Shown here in pieces: positions 1 through 5,034 of a DNA stretch of 6,923 nucleotides (positions are counted from its first letter, which is position 1; the number at the start of each line of letters is the position of its first letter). The notes beneath the pieces were generated by a model. That model saw only the letters and a list, made by a program, of their open reading frames with translations. It made no database searches and was not told where the DNA came from. Position numbers and translations under genes: made by a program. Origin of the DNA: Pseudomonadota bacterium (GTDB lineage: Bacteria > Pseudomonadota > Alphaproteobacteria > Ferrovibrionales > Ferrovibrionaceae); assembly GCA_021793055.1 (NCBI GenBank), contig JAJYTL010000175.1, forward strand, positions 1 to 6,923, read 5' to 3'.

Positions 1-168
1 AAGATTCCACCCGTGCCCGAGCGTCGGGTTGCCGATCACGGTCGAGCCCGAGACGATCTCTTTGCCGGTGGCGTCGTCATAGAGCAGATAGTTCGGCCCT
101 CGCATCGGGCCGGCGCCCTCGTTCTTTCGGATCAGGTCGGCCGGAGTCTTGATCCATGAGCCATTCAT
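1..168 (-). CDS. Endolysin, GH24 (phage lysozyme)-like, N-terminal part
   Basis: Starts at 168 (MNGSWIKTPADLIRKNEGAG), two bases after the stop of the basic-protein gene, with AAAGG about 8 bases upstream; the C-terminal part lies beyond base 1. The 56 visible residues have the start of a phage lysozyme: ADLIRKNEG with probable catalytic Glu17, LLYDDATGKE (28-37) with Asp31/32, and NPTLGHGW (47-54) equal to the TIGYGH motif. In the T4/P22 class the order is E-8-D-5-T; here the order is kept but the spacing is longer (14 residues from E17 to D31, 17 or 18 from Asp to T49), so it may be a divergent subfamily. The product would cut peptidoglycan at the end of infection, after the holin opens the membrane; no signal peptide is seen. 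It is separate from the virion-type transglycosylase. Confidence 0.8.
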   Translation of the reverse strand, partial: MNGSWIKTPADLIRKNEGAGPMRGPNYLLYDDATGKEIVSGSTVIGNPTLGHGWNL

Positions 169-170
169 GG

Positions 171-302
171 TCAGAGCCTTTCTTTCGGTTTCCAGGCGCG
201 CGCCTGGCGCGCAAGGGATTTGCGCCGTCGTTTCGAGATGCGCCGCCCCTTGAGGACCTTGCGGCTGATCTCGGGGTAGGGATTACGCCGTGCCATCGCC
301 AT
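171..302 (-). CDS. Very basic small protein (43 aa, or 41 aa from a second ATG)
   Basis: Reads MAMARRNPYPEISRKVLKGR and on through SKRRRKSLARQARAWKPKERL. In the 41-aa form, 17 residues are Arg or Lys and only two are acidic. Two ATG codons (302 and 296) are possible; neither has a clear ribosome binding site, and both overlap the end of the holin-like gene, which suggests coupled translation. It has no hydrophobic segment. Such composition points to binding of nucleic acid or of an acidic surface. It sits between holin-like and endolysin genes, two bases before the endolysin start. A chance ORF is not excluded, but the neat fit between the two genes supports it. Confidence 0.55.
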   Translation of the reverse strand: MAMARRNPYPEISRKVLKGRRISKRRRKSLARQARAWKPKERL

Positions 303-546
303 TTGGCGGTAGCAGATTGTCGAGGGCGATCGACCGGCGGCGCTCGCGGAGATGGACCGCAACGCGAAGAGCCAAAACCACGATCACAAGGGCGCCGGCG
401 ATGACACTCTCGATTCCGCGGATAAAGCTCAAGGTCGCGAGCGAGATGAAGCCGAGGCCGGCGATTGCACTGATCACATCAAACGCGCGCGACAAGGGAT
501 GTGCAAGGCGGTCCATTTCGTCACTCAAAAACGACGGAATGAACAT
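283..546 (-). CDS. Two-span membrane protein (87 aa), holin-like
   Basis: Starts MFIPSFLSDEMDRLAHPLSR, 6 bases after the stop of the 291-aa gene; the ribosome binding site is weak (GAGAG). Hydrophobic segments at about residues 22-41 and 46-62 are joined by a very short turn (FIRGIES), followed by a basic stretch (RVAVHLRERRRS, 61-72) and a polar Pro/Gly tail. Size, the tight two-helix hairpin and the charged C-terminus are those of class II holins, and an endolysin gene lies just downstream. PRD1 has a holin (P35) as well. Holin sequence families are too varied for a name from this alone; a structural membrane protein remains possible. Confidence 0.6.
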   Translation of the reverse strand: MFIPSFLSDEMDRLAHPLSRAFDVISAIAGLGFISLATLSFIRGIESVIAGALVIVVLALRVAVHLRERRRSIALDNLLPPNGDGTA

Positions 547-552
547 GGATGC

Positions 553-1428
553 TCAACTCTCACGCTGACGCGGGTTGACGTTGTAGGACCCGCAATAGGC
601 TTGCAAACAAATCCAGCTCCCGGCCGCGGTCGGCGTCATCGCCGAGATCGTCTTGATCCCTTTGCAGTAGTACCACGTCTGCGGGTCGGGATTGAGGATG
701 GTGCCCTCGAACTGGATTCCTACTTCTTGGGCGGATTTGTTATCAGCCGCGGTCGGCAGATTCGGGTTGCCGTGCAGGCTGACGGCGATATCGGTCCCGG
801 TCTGCCAGGAGATGCGGCAGATCACGGCGCCCTCCGGCAACGCGAGCTCGACCACGTCATCCTGCACAAGCGCTTTGGTGACGCTATGCGAGGGAAACTG
901 AGCGATCGGCAGGAACGGGAAGTTCGCCCGTACCGCGCGGAGCTCGATGAAGGGCTCGCCGTGGGCCTCCTCGATGAGCTCGCCCATGTTCGGCTGGCCG
1001 GGCTGCCCGTTGACCACGGGCTGCGGGCGCTCGTAGGCCTGCGGCGCTTCATCGGCCGCGGCGCCGATCTGATCGGTCGGATAGGGGCGCACGGGCTCGA
1101 TGAGCTGGCCACGCGATCCAGGGGTCGGCGAGCCGGTCAAGCGCTTGTCCTTCGGGTCCTCGAAGGCGCTCGGCTGGATCATGCGCCGGATGAAGGAAGG
1201 CGCGTGGAACCGGCGCCCGATATCGGCCGAGCCGCGGTTGCTGGCGCCGTGGCCTTGTTCCTCGTTCGCGGGCCGCGCCGCCGAGGGTCCAACCTGGAGC
1301 GCGCCGGCGCCGGTGAAAGAGCCCAACGGCGTGATGCCCTCTGAGATCAAGGGCTCCGTCGCCCGCTCGACGCCGCGCCGATCGGAAGCGCCGCCCTGCA
1401 CCGCGATGGCATGCTCGGTTGCGTTCAT
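553..1428 (-). CDS. Two-part structural protein (291 aa), candidate spike or vertex protein
   Basis: Starts at 1428 in the ATGA overlap with the transglycosylase stop, with GGGGAG about 10 bases upstream; a start 24 codons earlier would lie inside the transglycosylase gene. Residues 1-150 are Gly/Pro/Arg/Gln-rich without hydrophobic core and look disordered (RPQPVVNGQPGQPNMGE at 134-150). From about 151 to 291 the sequence is that of a compact beta-rich domain: VVELALPEGAVICRISW (192-208), TDIAVSLHGNPNLPT (212-226), QFEGTILNPDPQTWYYCKGI (239-258) and SWICLQAYCGS (271-281), with Cys204, 255, 274 and 279. This alternation of short strands and the WYY...I.S.. pattern resembles small phage capsid-decoration or receptor-binding domains. 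A flexible stalk plus C-terminal domain fits a spike, but no family name can be given. Confidence 0.8.
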   Translation of the reverse strand: MNATEHAIAVQGGASDRRGVERATEPLISEGITPLGSFTGAGALQVGPSAARPANEEQGHGASNRGSADIGRRFHAPSFIRRMIQPSAFEDPKDKRLTGSPTPGSRGQLIEPVRPYPTDQIGAAADEAPQAYERPQPVVNGQPGQPNMGELIEEAHGEPFIELRAVRANFPFLPIAQFPSHSVTKALVQDDVVELALPEGAVICRISWQTGTDIAVSLHGNPNLPTAADNKSAQEVGIQFEGTILNPDPQTWYYCKGIKTISAMTPTAAGSWICLQAYCGSYNVNPRQRES

Positions 1429-1931
1429 TCCTTGACCACTCCCCATATTCCGAAGGCAAACAGGCCGATAATCAGCACGGCGGCGAGGCCGTAAACCCAT
1501 ACACTATTTGACGGCGCCGCTTTTGTCGAGCCCGTGGCAGCGGTTCCCGTCGTCGTCACCGAGGTCGGGCTGACCGGCGAGGGCTGCACGGTCGCTTGCG
1601 GATAGCCCATGACGTCGGCCGCATATTGGAGCCCGAGGGCCGAGTTGGGCGAGCCGGTGTTGTAGGCCGAAAGCGCCGCCGGCCAGGACCCGTATTGGCC
1701 GTAGAGCTGCGAGAGATAGTTCGCGCCGCCATAGACATTCGCGGCCGGGTCCCAAGGGTTGACGCCAAGGGAGGCCGCCGTGTTCGGCATGAGCTGCGTG
1801 TAGCCGATCGCGCCGGCGCCGGAGACCGCGTAGGGATTGCCGCCGCTTTCCACGGCAACCAGGTTCGAGAGGATCGAGGGCGGGACGCCGTAGGCCGAAG
1901 ACGCGCCCGAGATCAGGGACGCGAGCGACAT
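1425..1931 (-). CDS. Lytic transglycosylase with C-terminal membrane anchor, PRD1 P7-like
   Basis: A soluble-transglycosylase (SLT) fold enzyme that cuts the glycan strands of peptidoglycan. Motifs in order: catalytic Glu28 in VAVESGGNPYA, GAIGYTQLMPNTA (40-52, the GLMQ.MP motif), WDPAANVYGGANYL (60-73) and ALSAYNTG (86-93, the AYN.G motif). A Thr/Ser/Pro linker (about 113-142) leads to a C-terminal membrane helix at 144-164 (VWVYGLAAVLIIGLFAFGIW) with a short cytoplasm- or interior-facing VVKE. This catalytic-head, membrane-tail build matches the virion transglycosylase P7 of PRD1, which opens the cell wall during entry. The ATG at 1931 (168 aa) is chosen; a TTG at 1946 would add five residues but lies inside the hairpin. 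The stop overlaps the next start (ATGA). Confidence 0.92.
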   Translation of the reverse strand: MSLASLISGASSAYGVPPSILSNLVAVESGGNPYAVSGAGAIGYTQLMPNTAASLGVNPWDPAANVYGGANYLSQLYGQYGSWPAALSAYNTGSPNSALGLQYAADVMGYPQATVQPSPVSPTSVTTTGTAATGSTKAAPSNSVWVYGLAAVLIIGLFAFGIWGVVKE

Positions 1932-1941
1932 GGCGAGACCC

Positions 1942-1973
1942 GGCAAAAAACGACGCGGGCGGTTTTTTGCATG
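1942..1973 (+). repeat. 32-bp element, copy B of an inverted pair, with perfect hairpin
   Basis: Matches the minus-strand copy at 3157-3188 at 29 of 32 bases. It contains a perfect 9-bp inverted repeat, GCAAAAAAC (1943-1951) and GTTTTTTGC (1962-1970), around a GC-rich 10-base loop. It fills the gap between the 196-aa gene and the transglycosylase gene. With T6 on both strands it might act as a weak terminator in either direction, or as a binding site. Confidence 0.75.
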
Positions 1974-2564
1974 TCAATAACCGTTCGGGATGGTGGCACC
2001 GAGCGGCACGGCGCCGTGCGCCACGTCATAAGAGCTATTACCGAGCTGCGACGGGTCGATCGTGTTCGGCGAGTTCGGCGTCTTTGTGAGAAATTCCGGC
2101 ACCGCATAGTATTGGCTCGGGCCGGCCAGGATATTCAGATTCGAGGTCGGAAATTGCGCGACCAGCGGATTGGAGGGCGGCGTATAGGCCGGTGTCGCCG
2201 GCGCCGAAGAGGTCGATGGGGAAGACGCCGCGGCCGGCTGTGTCAGGAGCGATAGGAGCTGATTATTCGAGCTCTGGATCGAGTTCAGGGCCGACGACAA
2301 GCCCGAGGTCAAGGACCCCATGTCGATCGGCGCGACGCCGCCCGTCGTGACTTGGTTCGGCGTCCCGTAGCCCCCCGGCACCGCGGCCGACTGGAAATAG
2401 GGATAGCCGTAGACGCCATAGGGATTGGCGCCCCCGGCCGCCGCTTGCGAGGCCATTTGCGCCTGCTGCCGTTGCGTCGTCATGTAGTAGTAGACGCCGA
2501 CCAGCGCAACGACGCCGCCGATGGCGAGTGCGGCAATCTCTTTTTTGTCAAGGGGCTTCTTCAT
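1974..2564 (-). CDS. Membrane-anchored Tyr/Gly/Ser/Pro-rich protein (196 aa)
   Basis: The start at 2564 (MKKPLDKKEIAALAIGGVVA) is preferred because it follows the stop of the 197-aa gene by one base (TGACATG) and leads straight into a basic patch and a membrane helix at about 10-27; the longer reading would overlap the upstream gene by about 100 bases. Behind the helix lie a Gln/Ala-rich linker (31-46), a Tyr/Gly-rich piece (NPYGVYGYPYF, 47-57), a Ser/Leu/Gln helix-like part (about 87-115) and a long Ser/Thr/Pro/Ala-rich region. No enzyme motif is seen. Coupled with the 197-aa protein, which has the same build (N-terminal anchor with a low-complexity body), it probably is a virion membrane or entry protein. 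Confidence 0.75.
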   Translation of the reverse strand: MKKPLDKKEIAALAIGGVVALVGVYYYMTTQRQQAQMASQAAAGGANPYGVYGYPYFQSAAVPGGYGTPNQVTTGGVAPIDMGSLTSGLSSALNSIQSSNNQLLSLLTQPAAASSPSTSSAPATPAYTPPSNPLVAQFPTSNLNILAGPSQYYAVPEFLTKTPNSPNTIDPSQLGNSSYDVAHGAVPLGATIPNGY

Positions 2565-2565
2565 G

Positions 2566-3159
2566 TCAGAGCCCGAAGGTAGAGGCGAGGCCGCCGAGGC
2601 CGCCGGTGAAGGATCCGATACTGCCCAAGATGCCGCCCGCCTGGCCGGCCGTGGTATTGGCATAGGGCTGGTTCAGCGCCGCGGCGTACTTGTAGGCGTC
2701 AGCTTGCGTCGCCGCCTGCGCTTCCGCGGCGCTCGCGTTGATTTGGGCGATATTGACGGCCGAATTGGCATTGATGTTGGCGAGGCCGAGATTTTCCTGG
2801 CTCGCGATGGTGGCGAGCGGCACGGCGTTCTTGCCGAGGACGTAATTGTTGACGATGCCGCCCGTCACCTGGCTCGACTGCGCCGCAAGCGCCAGGATGC
2901 CGTTTTGCAGGTTGCCGTAGGTCTGGAGCGCTGCGATGTTCTGTTGCCCGATGACCTGATCCTGCACGGCGGTCAGGGCTTCCTGGCCTTGGGCGAGCTG
3001 CACGTTCGTCTGGTCGGCATATTGCTGGCTGACGATGCCGGCGTTCGCCGGATTGGCCGCCGAGCTCGCCGCCGTCGAGCCGTGCAGATAGAGCAGGATG
3101 ACGAGAAGGCCCGCCCCCCCGATCCAGACCCATTTGTTGTGCAGCAATTTCTCGTTCAT
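2566..3159 (-). CDS. Membrane-anchored Ala/Gln-rich helical protein (197 aa), possible DNA-delivery protein
   Basis: Starts MNEKLLHNKWVWIGGAGLLV; the membrane helix is at about residues 10-25 behind a short basic N-terminus. Residues about 50-165 are rich in Ala, Gln, Asn and Val with few breaks (for example LANINANSAVNIAQINASAA), suggesting long amphipathic helices or a coiled coil. The C-terminus is a Gly-rich amphipathic stretch (GGILGSIGSFTGGLGGLAST). This mix of one membrane span, long Ala/Gln helix and Gly-rich segment recalls the DNA pilot/tube proteins of tailless phages (e.g. microvirus H) in style only. In PRD1 a set of small membrane proteins forms the delivery tube, so a part in genome delivery is a reasonable inference. 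No canonical ribosome binding site; GCAGGCGG lies about 9 bases before the ATG, inside the 32-bp element. Confidence 0.75.
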   Translation of the reverse strand: MNEKLLHNKWVWIGGAGLLVILLYLHGSTAASSAANPANAGIVSQQYADQTNVQLAQGQEALTAVQDQVIGQQNIAALQTYGNLQNGILALAAQSSQVTGGIVNNYVLGKNAVPLATIASQENLGLANINANSAVNIAQINASAAEAQAATQADAYKYAAALNQPYANTTAGQAGGILGSIGSFTGGLGGLASTFGL

Positions 3160-3188
3160 GCCAAAAACCGCCTGCGTTGTTTTTTGCC
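3157..3188 (-). repeat. 32-bp element, copy A of an inverted pair
   Basis: Read on the minus strand from 3188 it matches the plus-strand copy at 1942-1973 at 29 of 32 bases. It fills the gap between the stop of the 145-aa gene and the 197-aa gene and includes that gene's ATG. Its ends are themselves inverted (CAAAAAC against GTTTTTTG, with one extra T), so it can form a short hairpin. Confidence 0.75.
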
Positions 3189-3192
3189 GGAA

Positions 3193-3630
3193 CTAGCCCG
3201 TCACTTTCGGAAGGTCTGGATAGGCCTGCTGGAAGGGGATAATCGGCGGCGTTCCGATCGAGGGGCCGGACGGCGTCGGCCCCCAGGCGAAGGACAAGGA
3301 ATATTGATCGAGCATCGGCATAAAGCCCGAGACGCACCCGATCTCGTAGGGCCACGGGAAGGGCCGCGCCGAGGACGGCCACGGACCGAAGCGCGTGATA
3401 TCCTCGCCGGTCGATACGTCGTAAGGCGACTGGAAGTTGGCGGTAGGCTGACGCGGGCCGATGAAGCGCGAGACGATATTCCAGGTGAAGGGGCGCCAGG
3501 TCTCGACCATCTGCGCCAGGCTGTGCCAGCCGCCGCGAACGCGCGGATCGCGGCGCTTGTCGGGCGCCGAGGGAAGGCCCGGCTCGCCCGGCCACTGACT
3601 GGCATAATCGACGCGGTGATGTTGAGACAT
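3193..3630 (-). CDS. Trp/Pro-rich soluble protein of unknown function (145 aa)
   Basis: Start MSQHHRVDYASQWPGEPG with AGGGAG 8 bases upstream. No membrane segment or signal peptide is seen, unlike all its neighbours. The protein is rich in Trp, Pro and Phe (WRPFTWN, FGPWPSSARPFPWPYE) and has a basic stretch DKRRDPRVRGG at residues 24-34; it ends in PDLPKVTG. The size is close to that of the PRD1 penton protein P31 (126 aa), but no jelly-roll motif can be read off. It stands between the membrane-protein run and the entry genes; a structural or vertex-associated role is a guess from position. Confidence 0.75.
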   Translation of the reverse strand: MSQHHRVDYASQWPGEPGLPSAPDKRRDPRVRGGWHSLAQMVETWRPFTWNIVSRFIGPRQPTANFQSPYDVSTGEDITRFGPWPSSARPFPWPYEIGCVSGFMPMLDQYSLSFAWGPTPSGPSIGTPPIIPFQQAYPDLPKVTG

Positions 3631-3640
3631 GATGCATGCT

Positions 3641-3680
3641 CCCTAAAAATAATACACGGCAAGCCGGATTATTTTCAGGG
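3641..3680. promoter_or_regulatory. AT-rich hairpin overlapping the ribosome binding site of the 145-aa gene
   Basis: CCCT (3641-3644) pairs with AGGG (3677-3680); after one mismatch AAAATAAT (3646-3653) pairs with ATTATTTT (3668-3675); an inner CGGC/GCCG stem (3657-3660 and 3663-3666) closes it. On the minus-strand RNA the AGGG arm is part of the AGGAG-like site AGGGAG (3644-3639) placed 8 bases before the ATG of the next gene, so folding would hide it. The AU-rich 3' arm also gives it the look of a weak terminator or a promoter region (CTGAAA, 18 bases, TATTAT on the minus strand). The structure is directly visible; its role is inferred. Confidence 0.6.
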
Positions 3681-3687
3681 TCCCTTT

Positions 3688-3783
3688 CTAACCAAGAATC
3701 GGCAGGCCGAGCTTGTGGTTCGCGCCGACCCAATAGGCGGCGAGCGCGACGACGGTGATTAGAATCCAGTGGTGGCTCCGCAT
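3688..3783 (-). CDS. Tiny single-span membrane protein (31 aa)
   Basis: A 31-residue ORF starting MRSHHWILITVVALAAYWVG, with a hydrophobic helix at about 6-20 and a short polar end (ANHKLGLPILG). Ribosome binding site AAGGA lies 6 bases before the ATG, which supports it as a real gene in spite of its size. It closes the run of small membrane-protein genes and is followed by an AT-rich hairpin. Tectiviruses encode several membrane proteins of this size. Function unknown. Confidence 0.65.
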   Translation of the reverse strand: MRSHHWILITVVALAAYWVGANHKLGLPILG

Positions 3784-3810
3784 GTTCTGTCCTTCCTTTG
3801 ACGATCTGCC

Positions 3811-4020
3811 CTAGCCGATTGGCGCGCCGCCGAATGAATAGGGCGACGCGATGCCGGAGTTGCCGGCATAGCCGCCGGCGAGCTCGACGGTCGCGAGCAG
3901 GTTGCCGAAGCCCGACGAGACCGAAGAGGCGAGGGTCTGCGTTCCCTGCGGGTGGCCGATCAGAAGAGCAAGGGCGGCGACGCCGATGAACAGGGCGCCA
4001 AGTTCATATACGGAGCGCAT
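3811..4020 (-). CDS. Small single-span membrane protein (69 aa)
   Basis: Start MRSVYELGALFIG preceded by AGGAGG, 6 bases before the ATG, which overlaps the stop of the 154-aa gene. One hydrophobic helix at about residues 7-22, then a Ser/Thr/Gly-rich region and a Gly-rich C-terminus ending in SFGGAPIG. The Gly/Ala-rich tail with scattered Tyr is similar in style to the tails of the neighbouring membrane proteins. No family recognised; a virion membrane protein is inferred from context. Confidence 0.75.
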   Translation of the reverse strand: MRSVYELGALFIGVAALALLIGHPQGTQTLASSVSSGFGNLLATVELAGGYAGNSGIASPYSFGGAPIG

Positions 4021-4029
4021 GGGGTCCTC

Positions 4030-4494
4030 CTAGCTGATCGGCGTCATGCCCGGCGCGTAGGCCGGAGTCTGGTTTTGGATTGCTCCGAGCAGGCCGCCGA
4101 ATTGGATATTGGACGAAGACGGCGCCGGCGTCGAGAGCGTCGCCTGCGGGCTGGCCGAGAAGATCGTCGCCACGGCGCGATTGAGATTCTGGAAGGCCTG
4201 CGGCTGCGTCGAGGCAATGTCGATCAGCATCGCCAGGAGCGTCACCATTAAGAGCGGCCCGAAGACCTTGTTGGTCGCCGGGTTCTCGGCCAGCCAATAG
4301 AGAATGACGATCGCGATCGCCCATTTCCAGAACCCGGAGCGCTGCGGCGTTCCGACCACGTCGCTTTTGATCTGGCCGAAGAGCGCGCCGATATTTCCCT
4401 GCCAGGCGACGATCGCGAGATAAGCGGCGAGAAGGATCGCGGCAAAAGCGTTCGCACCGGAATGTGTTGCCGCCTTGGTGATGCGCGATTCCAT
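4030..4494 (-). CDS. Multi-span membrane protein (154 aa)
   Basis: Starts one base after the stop of the preceding gene (TGACATG junction), with no strong ribosome binding site, so translation is probably coupled. Three hydrophobic segments lie at about 16-31 (AFAAILLAAYLAIVAW), 55-69 (FWKWAIAIVILYWLA) and 77-94 (VFGPLLMVTLLAMLIDIA). The last 45 residues are Ser/Pro/Ala/Gln-rich (ending in PAYAPGMTPIS) and probably disordered. It is the only clear three-span protein in the window and a good candidate for an abundant internal-membrane protein of the virion. No family is recognised. Confidence 0.78.
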   Translation of the reverse strand: MESRITKAATHSGANAFAAILLAAYLAIVAWQGNIGALFGQIKSDVVGTPQRSGFWKWAIAIVILYWLAENPATNKVFGPLLMVTLLAMLIDIASTQPQAFQNLNRAVATIFSASPQATLSTPAPSSSNIQFGGLLGAIQNQTPAYAPGMTPIS

Positions 4495-4495
4495 G

Positions 4496-4762
4496 TCAGT
4501 TGGCCGGAACCGCGGTCAGCGCATGCGACCACGAAGAGAAGATGCCGGCGAATGGGCTGTTCGACGAAAACAGGCCGCCGAGGGGCGACTTCGCCATGTC
4601 GTTCAGCACGGTCGCGCTCGGGGAGCCCCAAGCGCTCGGCGTGGCCGTAGGGACGGGCGCCGCGGGAGCCTTCGGTGCCGCCTTGGTCGCGAAATCGGCA
4701 TAGGTCGAGAGCTCGCCGCCGGCCGCGATCCAGAAGACATAGAAGACAAGCAAAAGCAGCAT
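4496..4762 (-). CDS. Membrane-anchored Ala/Pro/Ser-rich protein (88 aa)
   Basis: The ATG at 4762 is chosen because it has GAGGG 10 bases upstream and starts directly with a hydrophobic helix (MLLLLVFYVFWIAAGG, 1-16); longer upstream reading would overlap the 42-aa gene. After the helix come an Ala/Pro-rich stretch (about 26-50) and a C-terminal part with two similar pieces, LGGLFSSNS and FAGIFSSWS (61-79). The first 14 residues have no positive charge, so whether this is a signal peptide or an anchor is open. PRD1 has a small elongated tape-measure protein of about 84 aa (P30) near its capsid gene; size and extended composition make that a possible counterpart, but no sequence match is claimed. 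Confidence 0.7.
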   Translation of the reverse strand: MLLLLVFYVFWIAAGGELSTYADFATKAAPKAPAAPVPTATPSAWGSPSATVLNDMAKSPLGGLFSSNSPFAGIFSSWSHALTAVPAN

Positions 4763-4775
4763 GGCGCGGGCGCCC

Positions 4776-4904
4776 TCACATATGCCGTTCGACGCCGTGC
4801 CAGGCGAAGAGAAAGAGCAGCATGACGCCGACGAAAATGAACCAGCGCCAGGCCGGCTCGCCGAGGAAGTTCCAAGAGGCAATTCCCGTCAAGGTCGATC
4901 CCAT
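4776..4904 (-). CDS. Small single-span membrane protein (42 aa)
   Basis: Begins MGSTLTGIASWNFLGEPAWR and has an excellent ribosome binding site (AGGAGG, 8 bases before the ATG). One strongly hydrophobic, Trp/Phe-rich helix at about residues 19-36 is flanked by WRW on one side and WHGVERHM on the other, typical of an interfacial aromatic belt. It opens a run of five membrane-protein genes after the capsid gene, 130 bases from the capsid stop. No family is recognised. A virion inner-membrane or assembly protein is the likely role by context. Confidence 0.75.
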   Translation of the reverse strand: MGSTLTGIASWNFLGEPAWRWFIFVGVMLLFLFAWHGVERHM

Positions 4905-4972
4905 AGTAGAGGCCTCCTATATCGCCCGATCGCTTGCGTCGTCGAGCGCAAATCATTAAACGGCGGCGGGCC

Positions 4973-5002
4973 TGCCGGCCGGTACGGCATGACCGGCCGG
5001 CA
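4973..5002. repeat. GC-rich hairpin downstream of the capsid gene
   Basis: A perfect inverted repeat with 11-bp arms (4973-4983, TGCCGGCCGGT, and 4992-5002, ACCGGCCGGCA) around an 8-base loop, 32 bases after the capsid stop. No run of T follows on the minus strand, so it is not a standard intrinsic terminator; it could slow or attenuate transcription or protect the 3' end of the capsid message. The rest of the 130-base gap (4905-5034) holds a short AT-rich patch (4950-4960) and the ribosome binding site of the 42-aa gene; no convincing promoter was seen. Confidence 0.75.
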
Positions 5003-5034
5003 TGGCCCTAAGCGGCGGGGTGGCGCCCGGTCGC

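Noticed and set aside
352..1344. Plus-strand open frame (330 codons)
   Set aside because: Antisense to the 291-aa and holin-like genes; no motif or plausible ribosome binding site.
1608..1610. Internal ATG in the transglycosylase (Met108) as the start of a P14-like short form
   Set aside because: PRD1 makes P14 from an internal start in gene VII, but here no ribosome binding site precedes this ATG.
1913..1972. 19-codon minus-strand ORF starting MQKTARVVF
   Set aside because: Lies over the hairpin and the transglycosylase start; more likely a by-product of the repeat element than a gene.
1974..2663. Longer 229-codon reading of the 196-aa gene
   Set aside because: The first 33 codons overlap the 197-aa gene and have shadow-like Arg/Pro/Ser composition; the ATG at 2564 sits at a coupled junction and precedes the membrane helix.
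2521..3762. Long plus-strand open frame (413 codons)
   Set aside because: Arg/Gly/Asp-rich shadow of the minus-strand genes, crosses several of their gaps, and has no family motif; high GC makes such antisense frames common.
4956..5003. 15-codon minus-strand ORF (MPAGHAVPAG...) over the post-capsid hairpin
   Set aside because: Too short, its AGGG is only two bases from the ATG, and its sequence is explained by the inverted repeat.
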